Positions 1 through 9,191 of a stretch of 64,000 nt of DNA are shown in pieces; positions within the stretch are counted from its first letter, which is position 1, and every line of letters starts with the position of its first letter. The DNA is from Bordetella genomosp. 7. GTDB lineage: Bacteria; Pseudomonadota; Gammaproteobacteria; Burkholderiales; Burkholderiaceae_B. The stretch is taken from assembly GCF_002261265.1 (NCBI RefSeq), contig NZ_NEVK01000003.1, forward strand, positions 310,001-374,000. Direction: 5' to 3'. The position numbers and the translations under genes were made by a program. The notes under the pieces were generated by a model. That model made no database searches, was not told where the DNA came from, and worked only from the letters and a program-made list of their open reading frames with translations.

Positions 1-1
1 C

Positions 2-190
2 TACAAGGCCAGCTTTCCCGAGCTGTACCACGTCCCGATGATCGCGGGGCAGAACGCCAAGTACATCGAAACCGCCCTCAACGAGTACAAAAAAGGCGCG
101 CGCAGCCATCCGTCCATGAAAGCGATCGCTGGCAGCCTCAGCGACCAGGACATCGCCGACCTGGCCGCCTACTACTCCAACCTCAAGTAA
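2..190 (+). CDS. c-type cytochrome, C-terminal part (cut by window edge)
   Basis: Reading in frame from base 2 gives the last 62 residues of a small class I cytochrome c, ending at TAA 188-190. Visible are a segment with a probable axial methionine (HVPMIAGQ), a YIETALNEYKKG helix and the closing helix DQDIADLAAYYSNLK, which is the usual end of c4/c5-like monohaem domains. The haem-binding CxxCH lies to the left of the window. The next gene is a cytochrome of the same family 14 bases downstream, so the two are probably co-transcribed periplasmic electron carriers. The full length cannot be judged. Confidence 0.85.
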   Translation, partial: YKASFPELYHVPMIAGQNAKYIETALNEYKKGARSHPSMKAIAGSLSDQDIADLAAYYSNLK

Positions 191-204
191 TGCGAGGGCC
201 CCAC

Positions 205-564
205 ATGAAACGCTTTACGCTTACCCTTGCGGGCGCCGTTCTGGCCATGGCTGGCTCCGCGCAGGCTCAAGACCTGTCCGCCGGCAAGGCGGTGTTCGAC
301 AAGTTCAACTGTGCATCGTGCCACGGCACCGACGCCAAGACTTCGGTCGATCCGTCCTATCCGGTGCTGGCCGGCCAGCATGCCGACTACCTCGAGCAGG
401 CGCTGAAGGCCTACAAGCGCGGTGCGGCGGGCGCTGCGCCGACGGCCAACGTGCGCAACAACCCCATCATGGGCGCCTTTGCAGTGCAGTTGTCCGATCA
501 GGACATCGAAAACGTGTCGGCCTGGCTGTCTGCCCAGCCGAGCGACCTGGGCGTGCGCCGCTAG
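205..564 (+). CDS. small periplasmic c-type cytochrome (class I)
   Basis: A 119-residue protein with a clear signal peptide (residues 1-22, cleavage after AQA), one haem site (CASCH) and the class I fold ending in DQDIENVSAWLSAQ. It should be an exported monohaem electron carrier, possibly donating to a terminal oxidase. The ATG at 205 is preferred over the in-frame ATG at 190, which overlaps the previous stop codon, because GAGG at 194-197 is well spaced from it and the signal peptide then begins with MKR. It follows a second cytochrome gene by 14 bases and ends at a strong terminator, so it is the last gene of that unit. Confidence 0.88.
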   Translation: MKRFTLTLAGAVLAMAGSAQAQDLSAGKAVFDKFNCASCHGTDAKTSVDPSYPVLAGQHADYLEQALKAYKRGAAGAAPTANVRNNPIMGAFAVQLSDQDIENVSAWLSAQPSDLGVRR

Positions 565-587
565 GCATCTGGCGCCGACCCCGCAGA

Positions 588-618
588 AACGCCCCGTCAT
601 CGGGGCGTTTTTTTTTTT
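588..618 (+). terminator. Rho-independent terminator after the cytochrome pair
   Basis: A 9-bp stem (588-596 with 601-609) and a 4-base loop are followed by an unbroken T run to 618. It ends the plus-strand cytochrome unit just before the convergent DUF1841 gene. Confidence 0.9.
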
Positions 619-633
619 GCGCGGCGGCGCGCG

Positions 634-1059
634 CTAACGTTCGGCGCGCTGGCGGATGAGATCGATATAGGTGTCGCTGTCGAGCGGCGTACCCAGACGC
701 TGGGCTTCCCAGACCACCTGCCCCAGGCATTCCATGATTTCGTGCGCGGCCTGGTGCGCGTCGCCGCGGTTGACCAGCTTCTGGTAGGCCGCCCGGATGC
801 CGCGCGGATGGTCGATGGACAGTTGCTCGGCGATGGCCAGGTGCATCGACAGGTGCAGGAAGGGATTGGTGCGGCCCTGCTCGACGGGATATTCCGCCGT
901 CATGGCGTCGGGGTGTTCCAGGTCGCCGTGGTATTCCGGATGCTCCAGCACCCAGTCCAGGGCCATGGATTCCAGGGGGGTAAGGACTTCTGCCGCACGG
1001 TGCTTGCGCCAGGTTTGGACGAAGAACTCGCGGACTTGGTCCCGGGACGGGTTGAACAT
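634..1059 (-). CDS. DUF1841 family protein
   Basis: A 141-residue soluble protein beginning MFNPSRDQVREFF, with no signal peptide or membrane segment. The sequence matches what I recall of DUF1841, a family of about 140 residues widespread in betaproteobacteria: a conserved N-terminal helix, a W-x-K-x-R stretch, the HPEYH motif and a central NPFLHLSMHLAI-type helix rich in histidines. Its function is unknown. The start at 1059 is chosen because the upstream part of the open frame is low-complexity and unlike the family. It is convergent with the cytochromes and divergent from icd. Confidence 0.85.
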   Translation of the reverse strand: MFNPSRDQVREFFVQTWRKHRAAEVLTPLESMALDWVLEHPEYHGDLEHPDAMTAEYPVEQGRTNPFLHLSMHLAIAEQLSIDHPRGIRAAYQKLVNRGDAHQAAHEIMECLGQVVWEAQRLGTPLDSDTYIDLIRQRAER

Positions 1060-1286
1060 GGGTACGGCAGGGAATAGGGCAATGAACCCTGGCATTTTAC
1101 CGCCGCCCGGGCGCCTTGCCGTCGCGGAAGGGCCAGGGAGCGCGGCGCAGGGGCGGGCGCTTGGCGCCAATGCGAGCTAGAATTGGGGGTTGTCCGCCAT
1201 CCGGCCCGGTTGCTGCGCGGTTTTCCGCCTGCGTCGGCGCCCCGGTCTGGCGAGCGCGCAAACCACCCGGAGCAACTGGAGCATTC

Positions 1287-2543
1287 ATGTCCTACCAACA
1301 TATCAAGGTTCCCGCAGGGGGCCAGAAAATCACGGTCAATGCCGATTTCTCGCTGAACGTGCCTGATCAGGCCATCGTTCCTTACATCGAAGGTGATGGC
1401 ACCGGCGCCGATATCACGCCCGTCATGATCAAGGTCGTGGACGCTGCTGTGCAGAAGGCCTACGGTGGCAAGCGCAAGATCCACTGGATGGAAGTCTATG
1501 CCGGCGAAAAGGCCACCAAGGTGTACGGCCCCGACGTGTGGCTGCCCGACGAAACGCTCGACGTCGTCAAGGAATACGTCGTGTCCATCAAGGGCCCCCT
1601 GACCACTCCGGTGGGTGGCGGTATCCGCTCGCTGAACGTGGCCCTGCGCCAGCAGCTCGACTTGTACGTCTGCCTGCGCCCGGTGCGCTATTTCAAGGGT
1701 GTTCCCTCGCCGGTGCGCGAGCCCGAAAAGACCGACATGGTCATTTTCCGCGAGAACTCCGAAGACATCTACGCCGGCATCGAATACATGGCCGAATCCG
1801 AGCAGGCCAAGGAACTGATCCAGTACCTGCAGACCAAGCTCGGCGTCACCAAGATCCGCTTCCCGAACACGTCCTCTATCGGCATCAAGCCGGTGTCGCG
1901 CGAAGGTACCGAGCGCCTGGTTCGCAAGGCCATCCAGTACGCCATCGACAACGACCGCGCGTCGGTGACCCTGGTGCATAAGGGCAACATCATGAAGTTC
2001 ACGGAAGGCGGCTTCCGTGACTGGGGCTATGAGCTCGCCCGCAACGAATTCGGCGCCCAGCTGATCGACGGCGGCCCGTGGTGCAAATTCAAGAACCCCA
2101 AGAGCGGCCGCGAGATCATCGTCAAGGATTCGATCGCCGACGCCTTCCTGCAGCAGATCCTGCTGCGTCCGGCCGAATACGACGTCATCGCCACGCTGAA
2201 CCTGAACGGCGACTACATCTCCGACGCGCTGGCCGCGCAAGTGGGCGGCATCGGCATCGCCCCGGGCGCCAACCTGTCCGACTCGGTAGCCATGTTCGAG
2301 GCCACGCACGGCACCGCGCCCAAGTATGCTGGCAAAGACTACGTCAATCCGGGTTCCGAGATCCTGTCGGCCGAAATGATGCTGCGCCACATGGGCTGGA
2401 CCGAAGCGGCAGACCTGATCATTTCCAGCATGGAAAAATCCATCCTGTCCAAACAGGTCACGTACGACTTCGCCCGGTTGCTCGAAGGCGCCACGCAGGT
2501 GTCGTGCTCGGGCTTTGGCCAGGTCATGATCGACAATATGTAA
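1287..2543 (+). CDS. icd: NADP-dependent isocitrate dehydrogenase
   Basis: A 418-residue protein, the usual length for homodimeric bacterial Icd (about 416). It performs oxidative decarboxylation of isocitrate to 2-oxoglutarate with NADP in the TCA cycle. Recognisable stretches are [11 protein letters not shown] near the N-terminus, the substrate-binding loop [16 protein letters not shown], the [13 protein letters not shown] motif, NLNGDYISD and the cofactor region [12 protein letters not shown]. The start at 1287 has GGAG at 1278-1281; the open frame reaches further upstream but codes for nothing family-like. Its own terminator follows, so it is probably monocistronic. Confidence 0.97.
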   Translation: MSYQHIKVPAGGQKITVNADFSLNVPDQAIVPYIEGDGTGADITPVMIKVVDAAVQKAYGGKRKIHWMEVYAGEKATKVYGPDVWLPDETLDVVKEYVVSIKGPLTTPVGGGIRSLNVALRQQLDLYVCLRPVRYFKGVPSPVREPEKTDMVIFRENSEDIYAGIEYMAESEQAKELIQYLQTKLGVTKIRFPNTSSIGIKPVSREGTERLVRKAIQYAIDNDRASVTLVHKGNIMKFTEGGFRDWGYELARNEFGAQLIDGGPWCKFKNPKSGREIIVKDSIADAFLQQILLRPAEYDVIATLNLNGDYISDALAAQVGGIGIAPGANLSDSVAMFEATHGTAPKYAGKDYVNPGSEILSAEMMLRHMGWTEAADLIISSMEKSILSKQVTYDFARLLEGATQVSCSGFGQVMIDNM

Positions 2544-2571
2544 TTGTCCGGGCCCTTCGCGCCCGGCTCTT

Positions 2572-2600
2572 AAAAAAACCGCCTTCGGGCGGTTTTTTTT
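2572..2600 (+). terminator. Rho-independent terminator of icd
   Basis: A 6-bp ACCGCC/GGCGGT stem with a TTCG tetraloop (2578-2593), an A run before it and eight Ts after it, 30 bases past the icd stop. It could act in both directions, but only icd reads into it. Confidence 0.9.
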
Positions 2601-2872
2601 CGCCATGTGACAAAAGGCGCGCGGATATTCGTAACGACTTCCGTTGCTTGTATGCCATAAATCATCGTTATTAAAAGCGTATTTCGTAAGTATTTATTCT
2701 GAAAGGTGCAGATTCCGCTACAGGGCCAGCAATTTGGGCGGTTGCGCGGAAATCTTTTGATTACTTGTGTAGTTCCTGGTTTTGGTAGAAATGCCGGTAT
2801 TCCCTACCTTATGGCTTGGGACTGTTTCCGGGGCGGAAACAGGCGGCTATCACTTTTGATCGGGATGAGGAA

Positions 2873-4009
2873 ATGAAACTAACAAAAACCTTGCTCGCCG
2901 GCGCCATACTCGCCGGTGTCGGCGCATCGGTATACGCGGAAACGTCGGTGACCCTGTACGGCTTGATCGACCTCGGCATTACGTATCAGCGCGGCAAAGT
3001 CGGCACGGACGATGTCAACCGCGGCCAATATGGCGGCGATTACCAATCCCGCATCGGCATGACCAACGGCATCCAGAGCGGTTCGCGTTGGGGGTTGCGC
3101 GGCACGGAAGACCTGGGCGACGGCCTGCAGGCGGTATTCGTGCTGGAAAGCGGCTTCGGCGCCCGCAATGGCAACAGCCTGCAGGGTGACCGCCTGTTCG
3201 GTCGCCAGGCCACCGTCGGTCTGCAGCACGATCAATGGGGCCGCCTGGATCTGGGCCGGCAAACCAATATCGCATCGAAGTACTTCGCCGATATCGATCC
3301 TTTCTCGCTCAGCTACCTGAACTCGTCCATGGGCACGGCGTTCAGCGCGGCCGACACGGTACGCTATGACAACATGGTGATGTACCAGACCCCCAGCTGG
3401 AGCGGCTTCCAGGCTGGCGTGGGTTATTCCTTCTCGACCGACGACGTCGAAGGCCCCACCAACTTTGAAAGCGATGAGAACAACCGCGCCATCACGGCCG
3501 GTATCCGCTATGCCAACGGCCCGCTGCAAGTCGCCTTTACCTACGACCAGCAGTTCCGCTATCCCAGCCAGCCGCAACCCCAGCAGTTCATCCTGGGCGC
3601 GGCCTATGACTTCGAAGTCGTGAAGCTGGCGCTGGCCTATGGCCGCACCAAGGACGGCGTGTTCGTCGGCCAGAACTTCGACCTGGGCGGCGGCGCTTTC
3701 AACGACAACACGCCGGCCCGCGGCCTGGGCGACACCAACGATCGCTTCACCTGGGACGGCCTGAAAATCAACTCGTACCTGGTGGGCTTGAGCGCGCCCG
3801 TCGGCGGGGCCAGCAATGTGTTTGCGTCGTGGCAGCGCGCCGACCCCAACCAGGGCCTGGAAAATATGGACATCTACAGCGTGGGCTACACGTATGACCT
3901 GTCCAAGCGCACCAACCTCTATGCGGTGGGCTCGTATGCCGATGGCTATGCTTTCGTCGACGGCAACAAGATGACCACCGTCGGCGTCGGCGTGCGTCAC
4001 CGCTTCTGA
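2873..4009 (+). CDS. Gram-negative porin (Burkholderiales trimeric type)
   Basis: A 378-residue outer-membrane protein with a signal peptide (residues 1-21, cleavage after VYA), first strand TSVTLYGLIDLGI and C-terminal strand VGVGVRHRF ending in the Phe needed for outer-membrane insertion. The alternating strand pattern and RSRIGM/GSRWGLRGTEDLGDG signatures are those of the 16-strand general porins of Bordetella and relatives. It allows diffusion of small hydrophilic solutes. The start at 2873 has GAGGA directly upstream at a good distance. About 270 non-coding bases precede it, leaving room for a regulated promoter that I could not define. Its stop abuts the stop of the convergent next gene. 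Confidence 0.95.
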   Translation: MKLTKTLLAGAILAGVGASVYAETSVTLYGLIDLGITYQRGKVGTDDVNRGQYGGDYQSRIGMTNGIQSGSRWGLRGTEDLGDGLQAVFVLESGFGARNGNSLQGDRLFGRQATVGLQHDQWGRLDLGRQTNIASKYFADIDPFSLSYLNSSMGTAFSAADTVRYDNMVMYQTPSWSGFQAGVGYSFSTDDVEGPTNFESDENNRAITAGIRYANGPLQVAFTYDQQFRYPSQPQPQQFILGAAYDFEVVKLALAYGRTKDGVFVGQNFDLGGGAFNDNTPARGLGDTNDRFTWDGLKINSYLVGLSAPVGGASNVFASWQRADPNQGLENMDIYSVGYTYDLSKRTNLYAVGSYADGYAFVDGNKMTTVGVGVRHRF

Positions 4010-4483
4010 TCAGGGTACGGGTTGCCCTTTTCCGAGCGGAGTCGGGGCGCCTTGTTCTTGGCCATCCACGATGTGGGTGGCCTTTTTTTTGGCGGCCGGC
4101 GCTGGCGGCGCGTAGGCTGGACCGCCCCGCTCTGCGATGCGCTGGCGGTTCAGATGCTGGGCCTGGGGCGTGGGTTGCCAGTCGCCCCAAAGTTCGGCCG
4201 GAAGGTCGGCGTAGGCCTGCTCCAGCGGCGTCAGGTACGAAGGCCGGTAGCCGCGTCGCTGCATTTCCAGCACCAGATCGGCCTGGCGCCGCGCCAGGTA
4301 ACCCAGGCGCGTGTAGAAAAACAGCAAATGGCCCTTGCCCAGGGTGTATTCCGTGGGCCGCGGCACGGGCCCGCGTTCATGGGCCTTGCGGGCCAGCGCG
4401 AACACGCGGGGCAGTTCGCGGTATTCGGCGATCAGGTGCTGGCGGGTCAGTTCCTGGACGGGGATGCAGTTGATGCGGGTCAT
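4010..4483 (-). CDS. pyrimidine dimer DNA glycosylase, T4 endonuclease V-like
   Basis: A 157-residue protein whose N-terminus (MTRINCIPVQEL, then AEYRELPRVF) closely follows phage T4 DenV from memory. The catalytic N-terminal Thr2 and Glu23, and Arg3, Arg22 and Arg26 around the active site, are all present; GKGHLLFFYTRLGYLARRQ matches the next conserved block. The enzyme cuts the glycosyl bond of UV-induced cyclobutane dimers and nicks the abasic site. The C-terminal third differs: the aromatic WYKYY tail of T4 DenV is replaced by a Pro/Lys-rich tail of about 30 residues. It probably acts as a light-independent UV repair enzyme. The start at 4483 is fixed by the catalytic Thr2. Confidence 0.9.
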   Translation of the reverse strand: MTRINCIPVQELTRQHLIAEYRELPRVFALARKAHERGPVPRPTEYTLGKGHLLFFYTRLGYLARRQADLVLEMQRRGYRPSYLTPLEQAYADLPAELWGDWQPTPQAQHLNRQRIAERGGPAYAPPAPAAKKKATHIVDGQEQGAPTPLGKGQPVP

Positions 4484-4553
4484 AAAGATACGAAACTTGT
4501 GCTTTTCGTATCTTAGCGGGTAGGCGAGCCGGCCATAGGTCCGCGGACAATGT

Positions 4554-4570
4554 TGCACCAATATGGTGCA
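4554..4570. promoter_or_regulatory. NtrC-like binding site upstream of the symporter genes
   Basis: TGCACC-AATAT-GGTGCA is a perfect 17-bp palindrome and matches the enteric NtrC (NR-I) consensus TGCACC-N5-GGTGCA. It lies about 260 bases before the DUF4212/symporter pair and 70 bases before the divergent glycosylase. No perfect sigma-54 -24/-12 element was found downstream; the nearest candidate around 4615-4630 lacks the -12 GC. The identity of the regulator is inferred. Confidence 0.5.
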
Positions 4571-4730
4571 TAATCGGCCGGCACGCGCTGTCTTAGGGCA
4601 TTCCCCTAGTGTGGCAATCCCGTTCCTGGTGCAGAATCCTCTTCCATGCAGGTGAGGAGACAAACAGCCCTGCAAGGGCGGCCGGCGGCACCGGTATAAA
4701 AAACGAGCAGTACTTATAAAAGCAAAATGC

Positions 4731-4764
4731 ACAACGGCTGGCACCATTTCGTGCCGGCCGTTGT
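4731..4764. repeat. 14-bp inverted repeat in the symporter leader
   Basis: Arms 4731-4744 and 4751-4764 are complementary apart from one G-U position, with a CATTTC loop. There is no T run after it on the plus strand, so it is not a normal plus-strand terminator. On the minus strand it is followed by a broken T-rich stretch. It may be an operator or an mRNA structure for the DUF4212-symporter unit starting at 4830. Confidence 0.6.
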
Positions 4765-4829
4765 CGCTTACAGGGCCCGCTTTTGTGCACACAGGCTTTC
4801 CAGAGCGGTGCGTAGCCGGATACTGACCC

Positions 4830-5111
4830 ATGCCGGATAACCGCGCCCCGACCCCCATCGCCGCGCGCCGCTACTGGCGGCGCAACCTGATCCTGATCGC
4901 CATTCTGGGTGCGTGCTGGGCCGCATTGACGTTTCTGCCGGCGTACTTTGCCCGCGAACTGTCGTTCGACTTCATCGGCTGGCCGTTTTCATTCTGGATG
5001 GCGGCCTACGGCGCGCCGCTCCTGTACCTGGTGCTGATCGGCATCTATGCGCGCGTGATGAACCGCGCCGACGAGCGGCCGCCTGAAGACGACGCGGGGC
5101 GGAGCGGCTGA
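4830..5111 (+). CDS. DUF4212 protein, putative small subunit of a sodium:solute symporter
   Basis: A 93-residue inner-membrane protein with two hydrophobic segments (about residues 20-42 and 53-75) and a charged tail. The order YWRRNLILI, FLPAYFARELSF, GWPFSFWMAAYGAPLLYLVLIGIYA is typical of DUF4212, which is almost always encoded directly before a large sodium:solute symporter of the VC_2705 subfamily. That is the case here: its TGA shares one base with the ATG of the next gene, so the two are translationally coupled. It is thought to be an accessory subunit of the transporter; its exact job is unknown. Confidence 0.88.
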   Translation: MPDNRAPTPIAARRYWRRNLILIAILGACWAALTFLPAYFARELSFDFIGWPFSFWMAAYGAPLLYLVLIGIYARVMNRADERPPEDDAGRSG

Positions 5112-7192
5112 TGCCCTTTACCGGCGACAACCCCCGGCAATTCGACATCCGCCTGCGGCGCATCTATGTGCTGTACACCGCCGGTTTCGTCCTGTTGATC
5201 GTGCTGCTGGCGCTTGCCGAAGTCGCGGGCATGGCGCGCAACTGGATAGGCTATGCATTTTTGCTGGTGACGGTGAGCCTGTATGCCGGGATCGGCATTC
5301 TGTGCCGCACCTCCGATCAGGTCGAATACTACGTTGCGGGGCGGCGCGTGCCGGCCGTCTATAACGGCATGGCCACGGCCGCCGACTGGATGTCGGTGGC
5401 GTCGTTCATTGGCGTGGCAGGTACGCTATACCTTACCGGCTACGGCGGCCTGGCGTACATCATGGGATGGACGGGCGGCTACGTGTTGGTGGCGCTTCTG
5501 CTTGCCCCTTACCTGCGCAAATTCGGCCAGTACACCATTCCCGACTTCATGGGCGCGCGCTACGGCGGCAATCTGGCGCGCCTGGCGGGCGTGGCCTGCG
5601 CAGTGCTCTGCTCGTTTACGTACCTGGTGGCCCAGATCTACGGCGTGGGCATCATCACCACCCGCATGACCGGCATATCGTTCGAGCTGGGCATTTTTGT
5701 CGCCTTGGGCGGCATGCTGGTGTGTTCGTTCCTGGGCGGCATGCGGGCCGTGACCTGGACGCAGGTGGGGCAGTACATCATCCTGGTGGTGGCTTACCTG
5801 GTGCCGGTCGTGTGGCTCTCGGTCAAGCACACAGGCATGCCGCTGCCGCAATTGTCTGCCGGCACAGTGCTGCAGCAGGTGACCGAACGGGAAGACGAGC
5901 TGGGCAGGGATGTGGCCGAGCTTCAAGTCCGCCAGCTGTGGCAGGCGCGCGCCGACCAGATGACTCAGCGCCTGCAGGCGCTGCCGGATTCGTGGACACA
6001 GGAGCGAGACCGCCTGCGCAGCCAGCTGGGCGCGCTGACGGCCGCCGACGCGCCCATGGTCGAGATCCGCACGCTGGAGCGCGAGCTCGAGACCTACCCG
6101 GCCAGTGTCGAAGAGGCGCGCGCCGTCTGGTCGCAGGCGCGCGCGGTGTACGAAGCGCGCGGGTCGCCGCCGGTGCCGCACGCCGAGCCCTATCCGGCCA
6201 AGGACCCGAAAGAGCGCGCCGATATGCGCGTCAATTTCCTGGCCCTGGTGTTGTGCCTGATGCTCGGCACCGCCGGCATGCCGCACATTCTGATGCGGTC
6301 ATACACCACGCCGTCGGTGGTCGAGGCGCGTCGATCGGTATTCTGGTCGTTGCTGTTCATCCTGCTGCTGTACTTCATGGCGCCCGCACTGGCATTGCTG
6401 GTGAAGTACGAGGTCTTTACGCAAGTGGTGGGCATCGAGTTCGCATCCTTGCCCAGTTGGGTGCATGCCTGGAGCGCTGTGGACGTGAACCTGCTGCAGC
6501 TGCTCGATGTCAATCGCGACGGAACGGTGCAGCTGGGCGAGATCAGCATGGGCGCCGACGTGGTGGTGCTGGCCATGCCCGAGATCGGGGGGCTGCCTTA
6601 CGTGGTGTCCGGGCTGGTGGCCGCCGGCGGGCTGGCCGCCGCGCTGTCCACCGCGGACGGCCTGCTGCTGACCCTGTCAAATTCTCTGTCGCACGACATG
6701 TGGTATCGCCTGGTGTCGCCTCGCATGACGGCGGCGCGGCGGGTGATGGTGTCCAAGATATTGCTGCTGGCGGTGGCTTTCGCGGCGGCCTGGGTGGCCG
6801 CGCGCAAGCCGGCGGACATTCTGTTCATGGTGTCGGCGGCATTTTCGTTCGCCGCATCGTCGTTCTTTCCGGCCCTGGTCATGGGCATTTTCTGGCGGCG
6901 TGCCAACAAGTGGGGCGCCACGTTCGGCATGCTCGCGGGCTTGGCCGCCACCTTTGCCTATATGTCGCACACGCACCCATGGATGCGCGAATGGGTGTTC
7001 GGGGTAGAGCGCAGCCAGCCGGTGGAGCTGTGGTGGGGCATACAGCCGATCGCCGCCGGTGTATTCGGAGCGCCCGTGGCGTTCCTGACGATTATCGTCG
7101 TGTCGCTGCTGACGCCGCCGCCCGACCGGGCCACCACGATGCTGGTGCAGTACCTGCGCGAGCCCGAAGGCCCGCCGCGCGCGGCGCAGTGA
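5111..7192 (+). CDS. sodium:solute symporter (VC_2705-type, acetate/monocarboxylate class)
   Basis: A 693-residue polytopic membrane protein of the SSS family, with the conserved MATAADWMSVASFIG and DFMGARYGG blocks early and the GLAAALSTADGLLLTLSNSLSHD sodium-site segment late. Two insertions stand out. Residues about 252-372 form a soluble, Glu/Arg/Gln-rich probable coiled coil, which makes the protein longer than ActP (about 550). Residues 466-477 read as an EF-hand-like loop (DVNRDGTVQLGE) between membrane segments. It is coupled by a one-base overlap to its DUF4212 partner. The substrate is not certain; acetate or another small carboxylate is likeliest. Confidence 0.88.
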   Translation: MPFTGDNPRQFDIRLRRIYVLYTAGFVLLIVLLALAEVAGMARNWIGYAFLLVTVSLYAGIGILCRTSDQVEYYVAGRRVPAVYNGMATAADWMSVASFIGVAGTLYLTGYGGLAYIMGWTGGYVLVALLLAPYLRKFGQYTIPDFMGARYGGNLARLAGVACAVLCSFTYLVAQIYGVGIITTRMTGISFELGIFVALGGMLVCSFLGGMRAVTWTQVGQYIILVVAYLVPVVWLSVKHTGMPLPQLSAGTVLQQVTEREDELGRDVAELQVRQLWQARADQMTQRLQALPDSWTQERDRLRSQLGALTAADAPMVEIRTLERELETYPASVEEARAVWSQARAVYEARGSPPVPHAEPYPAKDPKERADMRVNFLALVLCLMLGTAGMPHILMRSYTTPSVVEARRSVFWSLLFILLLYFMAPALALLVKYEVFTQVVGIEFASLPSWVHAWSAVDVNLLQLLDVNRDGTVQLGEISMGADVVVLAMPEIGGLPYVVSGLVAAGGLAAALSTADGLLLTLSNSLSHDMWYRLVSPRMTAARRVMVSKILLLAVAFAAAWVAARKPADILFMVSAAFSFAASSFFPALVMGIFWRRANKWGATFGMLAGLAATFAYMSHTHPWMREWVFGVERSQPVELWWGIQPIAAGVFGAPVAFLTIIVVSLLTPPPDRATTMLVQYLREPEGPPRAAQ

Positions 7193-7518
7193 TCAGTGCC
7201 CCACGGACTTCGAAAACAGGTTCATCACCACCACGCCGGCGATGATCAGCCCCATGCCCAGCAGCGCCGGGGCGTCCAGGTGTTGTTTGAAAAACAGCGC
7301 GCCCACCAGGGAGATCAGCACAATGCCTACCCCTGACCAGATGGCATAGGCTACGCCTACGGGTATGTCGCGCAGCGTCAGGGCAAGGAAGTAAAACGCG
7401 ACGGCATAGCCCGCCACGGTGATGACGGATGGCCATAGCCGTGTGAAGCCATCGGCGCTTTTCAGCGCGCTGGTGGCGATGACTTCGGCCAGGATGGCCG
7501 ACCCGAGATATACCCATT

Positions 7519-7522
<4 letters not shown>
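7193..7522 (-). CDS. small multidrug resistance (SMR) transporter, EmrE-like
   Basis: A 109-residue protein with four hydrophobic helices, the exact size of EmrE. Glu13 in the first helix (YLGSAILAEVIATSALK) corresponds to the proton- and drug-binding Glu14 of EmrE. GFTRLWPS and VAYAIWSGVGIVLISL are also EmrE-like rather than Gdx/SugE-like, so it should export lipophilic cations in exchange for protons as an antiparallel dimer. Its stop abuts the symporter stop (convergent). Its ATG overlaps the stop of the upstream smr gene by four bases (ATGA), so it is the last gene of the trxB-smr unit. Confidence 0.92.
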
Positions 7523-9145
<1,623 letters not shown>

Positions 9146-9160
9146 TTAGGTGGATGCCCA

Positions 9161-9191
9161 ATTATAATGAGCCGCATGCCGCGTATTTCAA
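9161..9191 (-). promoter_or_regulatory. candidate trxB promoter (shared TATAAT palindrome)
   Basis: ATTATAAT at 9161-9168 contains a perfect TATAAT on both strands. On the minus strand, TTGAAA (9191-9186) lies 19 bases upstream, giving a sigma-70-like promoter that would start about 20 bases before the trxB ATG at 9133. On the plus strand the same -10 overlaps the ftsK start codon, so it cannot serve an ATG at 9167 in the ordinary way. Confidence 0.45.

Noticed and set aside
900-2606. 568-codon open frame antisense to icd
   Set aside because: It is the mirror of the icd reading frame in GC-rich DNA; the protein is Gly/His/Val-rich with no domain, and icd explains the region.
4600-4640. Sigma-54 promoter after the NtrC-like box
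   Set aside because: The best GG-N10-GC match fails at the -12 GC (TTCC), so no sigma-54 promoter is called.
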